Shown here: positions 1 through 11,195 of the stretch, one piece after another
How positions within the stretch are numbered: the first letter of the stretch is position 1
How the letters are laid out: every line of letters starts with the position of its first letter
NCBI GenBank assembly: GCA_950022655.1
Contig: OX465583.1
Location: forward strand, 30,345,360 to 30,409,359
Origin: Alentia gelatinosa
Taxonomy: Eukaryota > Annelida > Polychaeta > Phyllodocida > Polynoidae
Direction: 5' to 3'
DNA: 64,000 nt
Made by a program: the position numbers and the translations under genes
The notes under the pieces: model-generated
Database searches by the model: none
What the model was told of the DNA's origin: nothing
What the model saw: only the letters and a program-made list of their open reading frames with translations

Positions 1-59
1 TCGGAGCATGTTTTTCTTCAGAAAGATATGTTATGATATGTTTTGAGATGGTTGTTTTG

Positions 60-265
60 ATCAATGCGAGAGGGTAGACCCTCTTGTGAACAGTGGGTGT
101 AACAGTGACACTGACAGTGAGACCTCACTAACTATTGAAACGGTTACTATCACTGTTGGTGCTGCTTTGGTCCAAAGTGCCGCACGCTGATGGCATCCTC
201 TACTATTGCAACACGAGGTGCTGCTATTTGGTTAGTGAGAGCAAGTACGGGAGTTTTTTCAACTA
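60..265. repeat. Diverged copy of a dispersed CACTGTTGG / AAAGTGCCGC repeat
   Basis: Segments here (ACAGTGAGACCTCACT, ATTGAAAC, CAAAGTGCCGC) recur in the elements at 19279-19506 and 58227-58453, and related CACTGTTGG blocks lie in the 51945-52753 element. The copy is diverged and its ends are unclear. Confidence 0.45.
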
Positions 266-329
266 ACTAGCGACTTCATTGAGTCCGAGATAGGGGGAAA
301 TATTATAGAAAAATCAGATGTTGGATTGC

Positions 330-405
330 CAATAGCTGGGTTCGAACTCCCGACAATAGCATTTCCAGACGGACGCTCCACTAACTGCTCCACACGGCCA
401 GACGC
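330..405 (-). repeat. tRNA-derived SINE head or tRNA pseudogene
   Basis: On the minus strand an A-box-like block (TGGCCGTGTGGAGCAGTTAG, around 400-381) is followed about 30 bases on by a B-box GGAGTTCGAACCC (350-338), the spacing of an internal RNA polymerase III promoter. The ends do not pair into a 7-bp acceptor stem and there is no clear anticodon arm. A SINE head is therefore likelier than a working tRNA gene. Confidence 0.6.
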
Positions 406-410
406 TTTGG

Positions 411-1080
411 CGGTGCCAAATACTTAGAGTGGTGTAGAAGTCTATGGTGGTGGGTGGGGGAGGTGAGCGGAGTTTTGAAAGGGCTACCAGCGAAAGTTGA
501 GATCTCATTGGTTTCTCACGAGAAAAGTAGATCAGAAAACTACAGTTCTAAACTTTGATTTCGGCATGGCTCGAAATGAATCAGAAGAGAAAACATATGT
601 CTGTGTACAGAAATACAAAAAAGAGTAGCAGCCTAAAGTTTTTCACTGCACGAGAATCTCACTCTTGTGGCTCTTCAATCTCCATGGCTAGGTCTGGTTC
701 ACTATGTCTCTATGTGCGGGAGCAACTTCAAGCGGATTCGACAAAAATCTAACGTTTTATATGTGGTAGGTAACAAAACAGCTCCCTGGTCTAAAGACCC
801 CATTTCAATCATCTGGGGAACACAGGTTCAATGATACTGGAAGATCACTCCACAGGAATACAGTAAATGTCATAATCTTCCTGTGCTAGTTGGAGCTCCT
901 CAAGTCAATGAGACAAAGGTCTTATATAGAAGCAGCAGAAAGTAGAAATGCTATCTAAAGGGTATGATGACTATTGCTGGGAAAGGATACTTTGGGAAGG
1001 GAAGCTTGACAAACTGTCAGTAGCAGTAGTGTCTATACTTGGAACACCAAAAGTTACCTTTAACTGGCACACAAAAATAA
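411..1080. other. Intergenic sequence, nothing recognised
   Basis: Only short unrelated frames are present. No splice-bounded coding segment or repeat structure was identified. Confidence 0.5.
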
Positions 1081-1090
1081 AATCAAAACC

Positions 1091-1282
1091 ATCATAGCAG
1101 ATGTATCAAAAGAACTCCTCAACAATCACATCGAAATCAGTTCACAATCTTATCCTGAGGATGACAAATCACCAAAAGTGATTGTCATACAAGAAATACC
1201 TTCAGAAGATGACCATTCCTCATCAGATGAAGACAGTGTGTTCATACCACGAATAACACATCAAACAACAAGATCTGGGTAG
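1091..1282 (+). pseudogene. Possible coding remnant, retroelement-like acidic tail
   Basis: A 63-codon open stretch without an ATG ends in TAG. It holds an acidic Ser-rich segment (IPSEDDHSSSDEDSVF) followed by a basic TTRSG end. Such tails are common after integrase in retroelement polyproteins. No conserved catalytic motif is visible upstream, so the assignment is a guess from composition. Confidence 0.25.
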
Positions 1283-1439
1283 TGTTCCAAAAGAGCAAAT
1301 TTCAGTTATACATATATCAGTATGTGCCAATACCATTTACTTTGACAATTGACTGAATGTAACTGCATACATACAGGGGCACAAAAATATTGCCTTAGAT
1401 AAACCGAAAAGAAAGTCCCCTTCCCCAAAGAATAAAAAT

Positions 1440-1885
1440 GCAATTGACCTTCTATGGAAATACTTTAAACAAAAGTAACCCCACAATCAAAGAAGGTTGC
1501 CCTAAAGGAACCCCCTCCCCCCAACCCAAGGGAGTAACAAAAAAGAATGTTGGGTCCCCAAAGGAAAAAGAGAAAAAAGTTACTAAAAATTGGAGCCCAC
1601 ACAGATATTGAAAAAGTTAGCCGCCCATGGATACAAAAAAGGTTGCCCCTCCCTTTGAAATACTAAGGAAAAAGTTGCCCCCGCCCCCACCAAATGGAAA
1701 CCCTTCTCCAAGAAAAGGAGTTGGCCATCATATGGATAGATACAAACAAAATTGGGCCCCATATGAAAATACTGAAAAAGGTTCATGCCTTCCTCCCCCT
1801 AGGAAAAAAGAAAAGAAAATTGATCCCCTACAAACTGTTTTTCAGTTGACCCACTGATAAAGTTTGGCTCCCCTTCCTCTAAAAG
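1440..1885. repeat. Degenerate A-rich/C-rich minisatellite
   Basis: Blocks of the form GAAAAAGTTGCCCC separated by runs of C and A recur roughly every 60-70 bases. Short frames on both strands across it are side effects of the composition. Confidence 0.4.
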
Positions 1886-1973
1886 AATATTCTGACGCGC
1901 TCCAATCGAGATAGCAAATGGTGAATCAGACCAAGCACGATTTTATCTTAGCCTGGAAATATGTATCTGTTCA

Positions 1974-2302
1974 TCACCCATTGAGAATGAGTTACCGTAC
2001 TCGTAAGCCTGCTGAGTACGAGTTCCTAACATTAAGCCTATGAAAATTTATACCGGCATAAGATAATGGTGTCTTTTGGGTCAAATTATTATCCCAAAGC
2101 CCAGCCCTTAGTAAAAAGTTTGGTGTCAAGCAAAATCCTCACCCATTGAGAATGAGTTACCGTACTCGTAAGCCTGCTGAGTACGAGTTCCTAACATTAA
2201 GCCTATGAAAATTTATACCGGCATAAGATAATGGTGTCTTTTTGGTCGAATTATTATCCCAAAGCCCAGCCCTTAGTACAAAGTTTGGTGTCAAGCAAAA
2301 AA
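1974..2302. repeat. 165-bp tandem duplication (2 copies)
   Basis: The block starting TCACCCATTGAGAATGAG at 1974 repeats from 2139 with only a few differences (for example GGGTCAAAT against TGGTCGAAT). The unit itself holds a short hairpin, CGTACTCGTA...TGAGTACGAG. Confidence 0.9.
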
Positions 2303-2348
2303 AAAAAGGGCTCCCCCCTCAAATACAATTAACTTTGTAAGCCCGTAG

Positions 2349-2369
2349 ACCCCCCCCCCCCCCCCCCCC
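2349..2369. repeat. Poly-C run
   Basis: An uninterrupted run of about 20 C, just upstream of the COMMD10 promoter region. Its length may be unstable or mis-assembled. Confidence 0.85.
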
Positions 2370-2389
2370 TCTTAATAAAAGAGAAATTT

Positions 2390-2667
2390 GGCGAGAACCA
2401 GCCAATACCTTGAGCCATGAACGCACACTGCACCGCTCCAGTTTATCGCAACGCAAAACCTTACGCTGGTTCCCGGGTCATCCGCTAGGGGGCTCGGCGG
2501 AATATTACAGGCGGGTTCCAGCCAACACAAAACCTGTGCCATGAACGACACCGCCTGGTGAATGTTGGCCGCACTACAGGCTAGTCTTCACCTAGCGGTT
2601 GTTGACTGAAGTACGATTGCATCGGTGTCGGAAGAAGGCGTGTTTTCCCGGTTTGGCCAAGGGGAGG
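2390..2667 (+). promoter_or_regulatory. Probable COMMD10 promoter and 5' UTR
   Basis: The 280 bases before the start codon are more GC-rich than the surroundings and show no TATA box near a plausible start. Two imperfect direct repeats, each with CCAGCCAA and GCCATGAACG, start near 2397 and 2517. CCAAT-like boxes fit a TATA-less housekeeping promoter, but the transcription start cannot be placed from sequence alone. Confidence 0.4.
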
Positions 2668-2702
2668 ATGGCTTCCTTACCGATGTTTACTGCTACTGCC
2701 AA
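2668..2702 (+). CDS. COMMD10: COMMD10 exon 1 (coding part)
   Basis: It encodes residues 1-11 and the first two bases of codon 12 and ends at the donor GTGAGT (2703). The context GGGAGGATGG gives a strong initiation site. A second in-frame ATG lies five codons later, but the first has the better context. The segment is shorter and less conserved than the rest, as is usual for this N-terminus. Confidence 0.88.
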
Positions 2703-5700
2703 GTGAGTTTTTCACTTATTCTTGTTTTACAACGAACAAATATACGATTTCACAGTGTGTTTATTCCAAACATAATCCGATGTTAGAGGCATTTACCTGT
2801 AAACTGACCCAGTGTGCAGATAATGACAGGAGACTTTGGTTCTGTCAATCTCTGATGTGTCACTGTAATACTTCTTCTAGTAGATCTAGATCTAGATCTA
2901 GATGCTAGATCTAGATCCAGTTCTTGTTATCTGCTTCTAATTCCTGTCATCTTTAAAGTTTTTACAACTACTACCTACTAGGTAAAGTAGTCACCCCTAA
3001 TCTGCCGGTTCTCTCCATTTATGGACCATAACATAGCCGGGTACACTTAGTCGTGGGCGACCCTAACTGTACGGTTCCCGTAATAGTAATACAGCGTATA
3101 GGGTCTGAATCGTCTGACTAGGTACACTGGCTAACTACCTACTATATACTATTCATTCTATATGTTCCGTTGTTGATATTAAATTATTATCCAGTAAGGA
3201 TTCGATGTTGATTTTTTTTTCAGCATTAAAAAGGCAGTCGGCCTAATCAATGATCTTGATGGTGGCAAATTTCCCCGTCTTCTGACAAGGATTTTGCAGA
3301 AGTTGCATTTGAAAGTAAGTTTTTATCCAACTGTTGTGTTTATCTTCAATAATCTTGTCCTTCCACATAACGAGGTATTTAATGATACCCGGTACACTAA
3401 TTTCATTCAGATCTATTCTGGTAGGTAGATCACATAAAAATCTCCAAACCTGATTTTCGCTTAATAATAATAGTGATATCCAAATGATGCAGCTCATTAA
3501 TAGTTTTTCAATACATTTTAAATCATCAGGATATCTTTTGGGGGACTTGATGTGATTCCTAGTCTTACCGGCCTCTCAGCTGTTCCGGCGAATACAAGAG
3601 AACTGAGCCTGCAGGAGAACTGAGCCAGAGGTGTGAATGCGAACTGAGCCTTCAGGAGAAGTGAGCCTCCAAAAGAAGTGAGCCTGGCTCAGTCAGTCAG
3701 TGCTGGGCTGTAGTAGCGTGTTACCTCGGGTGGCTCGCGAGCGTGACACGCCGTGATGTCCGCTCGCGGCAAACTCCGCAACGGGAAACGGCAAATTATC
3801 ATAAGTTCCCTCGTGTAAATCAATATATAAACTTACCGATCGTTTTCGGCATGTCTTTAGCTATCTACTGGTCGTTATCTGGTATTCCTACGTTAATTAT
3901 TCACAGCGTTATGACCTGAGATGTACAGAGTAACTTGCTAATTAGCGGTGGGCCCAGGCTCAGTTCTCCTGCAGGCTCAGTTCGCACCTCTGAATCTCAA
4001 CCCCAGGCTCAGTTCTCCTGCGGGCTCAGTTCGCACGTCTGGCTCAGTTCTCCTGCGGGCTCAGTTCTCCAAGTACCGTTCCGGCCCCCGAGCGTTACCG
4101 GCCCCCGAGCGCGACCGGCCCCCGTATTTTTTCGTGCACCCGCGCACGCATTCACAGCTTTTTGGAACTAGTGCAGTTTACGCAGTTTATAGGTCGGTAA
4201 AAACTCCGCCAAAATAGAACGTCAAGATGTTGCTATGTGTGCCGTATAAGAGATCGCCGCGAAGCGGCTCCGTAAGATCATTAGGAAGCCTTTTAGAGCC
4301 TATCTGAGTAAATTTCTGAATAGAGGATGCAAAAGTATAGGCCCATATATGATCCGGTCTAGCAGGCGGCCGTGGTAAGGCTACCCAAACGATGTAAACA
4401 ATGGCGCCTGGAGATGCTTCAAGTGCATTAAGTCATCAGATAAGGCATTAGAATTTGCCAGAAACCTAGACAATGCTTGTAACAGGCATACAGATGTATT
4501 TCATCAGAAGTATGTTCACAGGGCATAAACCAAAACCCTTGTCAATGTGTATATTATCTCTCAATGTGTATATTATGTCTCAAGTAACCCCAGTTGACGG
4601 TACCTAACCTTTAGGATTATACCAAAATAATGGAAATCTTGAAGAAAAAAACCAACCTAGATGTGTGTGGGGGGTTGAAATCTATCCTCTATTTTTTTAT
4701 TTCGTGTTTATGCAACCATTATTGCCGTAATGTGTTTGGGGGCCGGATGAACCGAGGCCGGACCCGCCGAGGGGCCGGACACGCCAACATGGCCGGGGGC
4801 CGGACGGTCCTTGGACCATACGCTTGGAAGCCTTTACGCTTGGGACGATAAGCTTCGTGAATTGGACGATACGATTCGTTTCGGGGAGTTGGTGCGGTGG
4901 CCGCCTCGGATGATACGTTTTATTTTCGAATATTGGTGGTTCGAAGTGGCCAATCTTCTTCATATTTGAAACGTATATAGGTTACATATTTCCCTACCTT
5001 ATGTTTAAGTTTCATGTCTTAATTCTTATGAGAAGTGGGTGAAATCACCCGGAAAATGACAGGACTGCACATGAGTGATAATAGGTGCACATAGCGAGTG
5101 GAGAAAATGTCACATGAATAACGGCAAATTTACATAAGTTCCCTTTAGAGAATCAAACTATAAACCTACCCATCGTTTCATGAATGTATTTTGACATCTA
5201 TTAGTCTTTACCTGGTGTTTCTACACCAATTATTCACAGAGTTATCACCTGAAATGTACAGAGAGGCTTTAGACTTGTACTGTCAAAGTTTGATAACACT
5301 GACACACACAGTCGAATAGATCGACAGGCCGTACCGTACACAGAATTTTCCGCACTTCCCATAGGAATTAAGTAATGAAACTTTTAGAGGAGTTAGGGAC
5401 ATATGTGGCCTATAAGTCATCCAAATATGAAGACAATCGGCCGCACCGATCTGAAGTTATTACCGAAATAAAAAATGGCATGTAGCTGAAGTCAAGAAAA
5501 AGCTTATGGTCCGTCGCTCACGCGCGGAAAAGCGAGGCGTGCCGGCTCCGAAGCTTATCGTCCAGCATTCGGCCGGACATGCCGAGGGGCCGGAACAACC
5601 TGGTACCCTTGATGTGACCCCGTTTACCACTCCAAGTTCAGTGTAACTTAAGATAGTTATCTCATATTTCAGCTCTCATCAGAACTAAATTAGGTTATCA

Positions 5701-8700
5701 AAATACACTTATTATAGCGGGGGGGGGGGGGGGGGACTGTCCCAGAACCCCATAAACCCATTCCCATACCTGTATACGGGGGGTGGGGGGGGGGGGGATT
5801 ATGCACCCCCCCTCCTCTCCCCCAAAGAAAATTACGACAACAAAGATTAACAAAACAAACCCCAAAACAAGGAGGGTCAACCCTATGATCAAAAGGTTAT
5901 ACGGATCCAACAATGGGTCATTTTCAGCATATATTGGCCAGTCAAGGGCCTAACTATTGTGTGTGTGTGTGGGGGGGGGGGGGGGGGGGCACAGGCATAC
6001 ATACTTTTGAGTTATAGGAGGCTTAAGTGTCTCTCCCCGCCTGCCTATCTCCGCCGCACGCCGTCCTTACCCCTCCACCTCCACCTCCAAATACAAACTG
6101 ATTCTGCAATTTACATAAACTAAAACTAGGTCTTACCAGATTTAGGACGATCCAGCAAGATGCAGCCAAGAACGAGACATAGCCCGACCCTGTCAGCCAA
6201 AGATTCAGGCTTGTGGTACCATCAATTAAATAAGATCTATTCATACAGTTTATCTAATCTTGATAGGTAAATTGGCCAATTTACATTTGCTTGATTTACT
6301 TCGGAAATGTACTGAACGATCTGGTTTTCTCCAATTCTTTCAAAAACAAGGGCAGTGACTTATGATTTTCAAAACCTAAATAAGTATTACTATACCTGTA
6401 CCATATTCTGTGAAAGTTTGAGGAAAGTGACATGGGTTTTACTATGTGGAAAACTACTTTCTAGAATTTCAATACATTCTATCACAAAATTATCTCTAAA
6501 TCAAAAGCGCGCATTTTAAGTTAGATATGTGTTCTATAACACATAGAGATCCTCTTATTCAAATTTCAGGAGAATGACATAGGTTTTGATTTTTATCGAT
6601 CCCTGATGAAGGTGCATCATCACCGACACATGTTGGATTTATAAAACCGCCATTAACTGACTCCTTATCTCTTACCTAAAAGAACCGTCTAAACGGCTTA
6701 GAGGGAATATCTTGTATAGTAAACCTTTTGATTTTTTAGCGCAAATTGTCCAATATGCCTTTAAAGTTCTGAAGCTTGTTATAAATGTTTTGAATTTTTA
6801 TTGATGATGATGTGTGCAGGATGAGCGAACGTTCAGCGCGGAGGAGGAGGAGAAGTTGGAGGCCGCGCTCGGCCTCTCAGGCACCGACCTCGATCTTGTC
6901 CTTGAGGCTTGTGAGTTTTTCCTCCACCAGGCAGCATATCATTCTGCCAAGCCTAACGTTTTAGGCCAGCAGCTGCTCCAGATCGGGCTAGAGGAGGACA
7001 AGGTATGCCTAGCTTTTGATGAATAGAAAACATAGACTAAATGATGAGCTACATGTTCACCATAGGCTAAATGATGAACTTTTTCTGTATCACATTTTAA
7101 TTGATTTTGTTTGTTTTATGTATCATTAGGGCTACCTATATGTATTTGCAGATGTATATAAGTTTTTAAGAATAGATTTATACTGAATTTTGACGTGGCT
7201 ATTACGGGTCCTAACTCTGAAAATATTTGTTTTTAAAGCATATATATACCTCCATTTATACAGACACATGTGATTACTCTTTTTTCTGTTGTCCCTTTGT
7301 TCTATTTGATAATTCATTAAAAAAGAAACACCTTAAACTAAATGTAAAAAGAGGATAAGAACATCCCAGTCACGACTTCCCATAGAGATACGTGTGCTAG
7401 TAAATGTTACATCTTTTTCAGTCCAAGACTTTGGTTGATGCATGGAGTAGCAGCGCCCGCGGTGTTGTAGAAAAACTACGGAAGAGAACACTAGCACCGA
7501 AGCAGGTTTGGACTATTATTTATTATCCACCTATTACGGAGTCACCATAGAAAACATATAGGGCGCCTTGAATCCACCAACAGGAGATTCTGACCACCCA
7601 GAATCTCCGGGTAGAGATTACAGAAAAGATAATCTCATTCAAAACGGGGTCAAATCACCATGTACTTCGAAATAAGTTTCTTGAATGTTCATTTAATGTT
7701 AATCATTCATAATTAGTCATAATGATGATATATATCATTGGAAAACACGTTTATAAAATTTTGTGCATGCTTAAAACATGGATGTATAGCAAACAATATA
7801 AATGGCGCAAGTCTACACCAAATCACCATCCTGCTTCACAGTGCTGGTGTAATCTGGAACAATATATATGGCAATATACTTATTATTAGAATAAATTTTC
7901 TATTAATCGTGTGGGAGGATAGTAAATATAATAACGACTGGCTCGTACACAACACTAGTCACTATTGTGTATATAGTCACTTATTTGTATTTGTATATAT
8001 CTTATGGTTACCTGAAGAAAATAGCACAGTGAATCTCCGTTTCCATTTGTGTCATGGTGTTGTCATGGTGTGGGCATGACAACTAACAGCAGTTTCATCC
8101 GTGGGAATACTCATGCTGCACTGATGGACAGGGATTGTGATGATATAGTTTTATCACCCCAATCTGCTGTCAGAAGTGGCCCTGTCAACTTGGATGTGCC
8201 AGGAAATAAACATGGCTTACATTTCTGTGTTTAAATAGGGTGGTGATAATGTATATAGTTTCAGGACCTAGGAGGTTCTGGTTTTTTAATGTTTACATAC
8301 AAGACAGGCTGTGTGTAAACAAATGGGGTCATATATTGGGGTCAATTCTGTGAATAGGTGGGTGACTGATTACAGAGGTTAATTAATCAAAGGTAAAGTA
8401 AAAGAAATCTTGATGTGGCTAAGTTGGTTAATAGAATCTCTGTTTACCTTTGAATGTTTAGTGGCGATTGGAGTCCATCACATTTAGCCCTTGTGGGGCA
8501 TTGGTGGTGGTGGTGTTAGATCCAGTTAAATTCCAACCGGTCTCTAAGGTATTTCACTTTCTCGATATCGAGGTGGGCATAAACAGAATCTACAATGTGA
8601 ATGTTTACATCATTAAGACCATTGTGATCTTTACTGTTGAAGTGTTTGGCTACTTCACTGTCTGGATAAGTTTTTGTGATTTTCAGAAAATTAGCTGCAA

Positions 8701-11061
8701 AGTAGATTATTGATTGACATGTCTGCCCAACATATTGGATGCCACACCTTTTACAGGTGATACAAAAGATAAGGTTGGAGCTGGAGCAACAAGCATTATA
8801 TCTACTCATATATGTCTCGCCAGAGGCAGAGCACAGGATTCTGCCGTCTGTATTGAGCTTAGGGCAATACCTCCACCGTTTCGTCTGAAATAGATGTTGG
8901 TATTGGGTAGAACAGTCTCATGAGCAACTAGCAGTTATTTCTCTCAGGGTTTGGGGTTTTCTGAAAGCACCGATTAGGTTCGCCTTGTAAATGTCCTTTG
9001 TTGCACATGACTTACCTAGAATTTCCCAATTCTTTGAAATCACATTCTTTAGGCCCTTAAGGTCCAGGTTGTATGTGGTGATTAGGATGTTTGGGCACTC
9101 TTTCTCTGGCCGTTTGGGTGGGGTCAGGAGAGTGTCCCGTTTGATGACCAACACCTTCGCAAAGGCCTCTTTGATGAAGGAGGGGGGGGGGGGGTGGTAC
9201 CTCTTCCTATGAAATGCCAACCCTTTGCAATGCAGTTGTTGATGAAGTCCGAGTCAACAGAGCATATCCTTCGAATTCGAAGGAATTGCCTATATGGTAT
9301 ACCTCAGATACAGTGTCTGAGATTTCTAACGGAGGTAGTTGCTAGTGTCTGTAGGTTTAGTATGCAGAGAAGTAGTTATCTGTCCAGTGGCTGACATATA
9401 TATTTCGGTGTCTAAGAAATGGATCTAGGTGTCCGATATCTCAGCTGTGAATTTGATGGTGTTATGAAAATCTTATTTTTTTCCTTTTCTCTTACAGCTT
9501 GAAGCAGTCAATTGGCGTTTGAATCTAGGAATATCTCAGGCTAGTCAGTCCAAGATGAAGGAACCCAATGCTATGTTGGAGCTGAACATACGAGATGAGG
9601 ACACAGGGGTATGTGGCTGATTCACTACTATTATCACAATTTTTCACAAAAATCGTTAGATAGAGACTTGTATTCTACCAATGGGGAAGTCAACGACTAT
9701 GTTTGAATTCCAGCCATGTGTGCATTTATAAATAAGACTCCAGGCACATTCAAGTGCGTAATAGACTCACAGTGATCCTGTGGTTGGATCATAATGTATT
9801 CTACCCTAAAACTTATCGAGATAGTTCGGTTTCTCGTATGTATATTAGGAAGGTTTCATGAATCGCTCATGGAAATGATGTCATATAACAAAACAATAGT
9901 CCTGCAAACGTATAAATATGAATATAACCATGGAACCCAGGGTTCTGTTGATTACAATATCGGACGTAAACCACACCAAATCAGGGTAACAATATTCTAA
10001 CCCATAGTGAATTTGAATAATGAAATTATTTTCAAGATATAGTGAAAATGTGAAAATTGATTAATCATATCAGTTTCAAATTTACATCTATAATAATAAT
10101 AATGTGTAAAAAGAGTGCCCGGAGCCCTCATCAATTCCTACACTGAATGAATTAACTGGCAAATACAACAACTGTAAAACTACTCTCCTTGCAGGACAGA
10201 GACGAAATCAAGATGGAGTTCAATCACGAGCAGCTCTATAAATTCTATAATCAGGTAAGAAATCCTATCACCTCTACAGTCAGATAATCAGTAAAGATCT
10301 CCGTCCTGTGATAGATTAGAGGCTCACAGAGTATATACAGTGAACCGAGGTAGGGGACCATCCATAAAGTATATATGTACACAACATCTTGGAAGTAATC
10401 GATTTAAGAAGGAATGTACAGACAATTTCGAAAATCTATGACTGTAAAGACCGGTAACAATAAAAATGTAATCTCGGTTGCATAGTGTCCCCATAGTTCT
10501 TGTATATTCAGGTGCAATTGCATCGAAGTAAGATATACCTATACTATAAGAGGTAAATATGATGGCCCATTGATGTTACTTGATGAATAACCTTCTCGCT
10601 CTTAGTCTTTATTATTCATCGATAACGAACTCCTCATTAAAAATTATGGGCTTCCAGTAAACCAATACCCATCGTTTTTATGTCAGAAAACCATAACTAT
10701 TGATTACAGATTTGAAACCAATTTATTACGGTCTCAAAGCCATTAGTTACGGGTAAATAGTCCGTTTATGCTAGGGAGCAAAAAATGTTCCCAATGCTTT
10801 ACCCTATAATTTGGCAAATCCAGGGTTTGATTTATTCTAGAAGATGGATAAAAAAACAACAAACGAGGATTTTGTGGACAGGCGGCTCTGTAACTGTATA
10901 AAACTCTTGCATATTACCACGCAAAAACCCCTCATGGTTTACAGTTCCCTGTCCACAGAACCATCTGTTATTGTCAATGTATACATGAATAATGACATTG
11001 TCAAATGTTTGTTTTCTTGCAGTTAGAGGCTATTCAGGGTCAGTTGGACTCTCTGGGATAG
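2668..11061 (+). CDS. COMMD10: COMMD10, COMM domain-containing protein 10 (7 exons, complete)
   Basis: Seven exons at 2668-2702, 3224-3314, 6820-7002, 7422-7505, 9498-9608, 10195-10254 and 11023-11061 join without a frame break to give 200 residues; the human protein is about 202. Residues 13-42 match the family's N-terminal helical signature, with KKAVxLIN near residue 14 and [15 protein letters not shown] at 28-42. Residues 43-131 form the helical N-terminal domain, including DAWSS and LAPKQ. Residues 132-200 form the COMM domain, starting LEAVNWRLN with the conserved Trp and ending [17 protein letters not shown] proteins assemble with CCDC22 and CCDC93 into the Commander complex, which works with retriever and WASH in endosomal recycling of membrane cargo and also influences NF-kB. 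All introns have GT/AG ends. The start codon has A at -3 and G at +4. The symbol rests on sequence resemblance along the full length. Confidence 0.96.
2879..2918. repeat. AGATCT microsatellite
   Basis: Four or more AGATCT units with one interruption, within COMMD10 intron 1. The unit is self-complementary. Confidence 0.85.
3224..3314 (+). CDS. COMMD10: COMMD10 exon 2
   Basis: It lies between a T9-CAG acceptor (to 3223) and the donor GTAAGT (3315). It completes codon 12 as Asn and encodes residues to 42. The stretch [13 protein letters not shown], then [15 protein letters not shown], is the most diagnostic part of the N-terminal domain. It ends in phase 0. Confidence 0.96.
3577..4100. mobile_element. 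Foldback element with CTCAGTTCTCC tandem motifs in its arms
   Basis: The left arm (3590-3690) carries repeated GAGAACTGAGCC motifs. The right arm (3945-4075) carries the reverse complement, GGCTCAGTTCTCC, also tandemly repeated. Both arms lie next to CCGGC-rich sequence. It is non-autonomous, has no coding capacity and lies in COMMD10 intron 2. Confidence 0.65.
3789..3930. repeat. Dispersed 140-bp repeat, copy A
   Basis: The block from CGGCAAATTATCATAAG to GATGTACAGAG matches 5122-5263 with many substitutions but no large gaps. It lies between the arms of the foldback element at 3577-4100. Confidence 0.7.
4738..5605. mobile_element. Large foldback element in COMMD10 intron 2
   Basis: Arms 4810-5044 and 5346-5570 are inverted relative to each other: GGACGATAAGCTT (4844) pairs with AAGCTTATCGTCC (5552). 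The ATATAGGTTACATAT to GTTTCAT segment of the left arm pairs with ATGAAAC and CATATGTGGCCTATA of the right arm. GGCCGGAC-rich blocks flank both sides. The arms are related to the 52191-52550 element but turned inside out. No coding sequence. Confidence 0.6.
5122..5263. repeat. Dispersed 140-bp repeat, copy B
   Basis: Diverged match to 3789-3930 in the same orientation, forming the spacer of the foldback element at 4738-5605. Confidence 0.7.
5715..5990. repeat. Cluster of long G runs and a TG microsatellite
   Basis: G runs of about 15-20 occur near 5719, 5778 and 5969, the last preceded by (TG)6. The cluster lies in COMMD10 intron 2 and could form G-quadruplex structures. Confidence 0.8.
6820..7002 (+). 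CDS. COMMD10: COMMD10 exon 3
   Basis: It encodes residues 43-103: an acidic [13 protein letters not shown] helix, then [22 protein letters not shown], a typical COMMD helical-domain segment. The acceptor is TGTGTGCAG and the donor GTATGC. It is 61 codons exactly, phase 0 at both ends. Its base composition is clearly more GC-rich than the introns around it. Confidence 0.97.
7422..7505 (+). CDS. COMMD10: COMMD10 exon 4
   Basis: It encodes residues 104-131, with [17 protein letters not shown] and then TLAPKQ, the linker before the COMM domain. The acceptor is ATCTTTTTCAG and the donor GTTTGG. It is 28 codons, phase 0 at both ends. Confidence 0.95.
8517..9475 (-). pseudogene. Penelope-like retroelement relic (RT end, linker, GIY-YIG domain)
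   Basis: Reading the minus strand from 9475 down, the end of a reverse transcriptase is seen first, with LDTEIY, then [10 protein letters not shown] basic linker follows (9220-8918; [22 protein letters not shown], then [12 protein letters not shown]). Last comes a zinc-finger-like CITCKRC with CGIQYVGQT (8809-8516), which fits the GIY-YIG endonuclease of Penelope-like elements. At least three stops or frame changes break it, and the 5' part is missing. A long C/G run at 9180-9194 lies within it. It sits antisense in COMMD10 intron 4. Confidence 0.8.
9498..9608 (+). CDS. COMMD10: COMMD10 exon 5 (start of COMM domain)
   Basis: It encodes residues 132-168. It opens with [14 protein letters not shown], whose Trp is the hallmark of the COMM domain, and ends with a beta-strand segment, [11 protein letters not shown]. 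The acceptor is CTCTTACAG and the donor GTATGT. It is 37 codons, phase 0. Confidence 0.96.
10195..10254 (+). CDS. COMMD10: COMMD10 exon 6
   Basis: It encodes residues 169-188, with [15 protein letters not shown] matching the conserved EF.H.ELY.FYN segment of the COMM domain. The acceptor is CTCCTTGCAG and the donor GTAAGA. It is 20 codons. Confidence 0.95.
11023..11061 (+). CDS. COMMD10: COMMD10 exon 7 (C-terminus and stop)
   Basis: It encodes the last 12 residues, [12 protein letters not shown], then TAG at 11059-11061. The C-terminal helix with LEAIQ.QLDSL is nearly invariant in this orthologue group. The acceptor is TTTTCTTGCAG. Confidence 0.96.
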   Translation, partial: LEAIQGQLDSLG

Positions 11062-11195
11062 TCATCAAGAATGCAGGGTTTCTCCACCAGTGCCAAGTTG
11101 CCTATTAATGATTCCAGCCGCACCAGCAAGAAATGATTCCACTATAACCGCATAATGGTGCTAGCTGTTGGGCTCCTTGTGGTACCCAAGTAATT

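Noticed and set aside
330..405. Functional tRNA gene
   Set aside because: Internal promoter boxes are present but the acceptor stem does not pair and no anticodon arm is clear.
6814..7026. 70-codon frame read as a stand-alone gene
   Set aside because: It is COMMD10 exon 3 plus intron on both sides; splice sites define 6820-7002.
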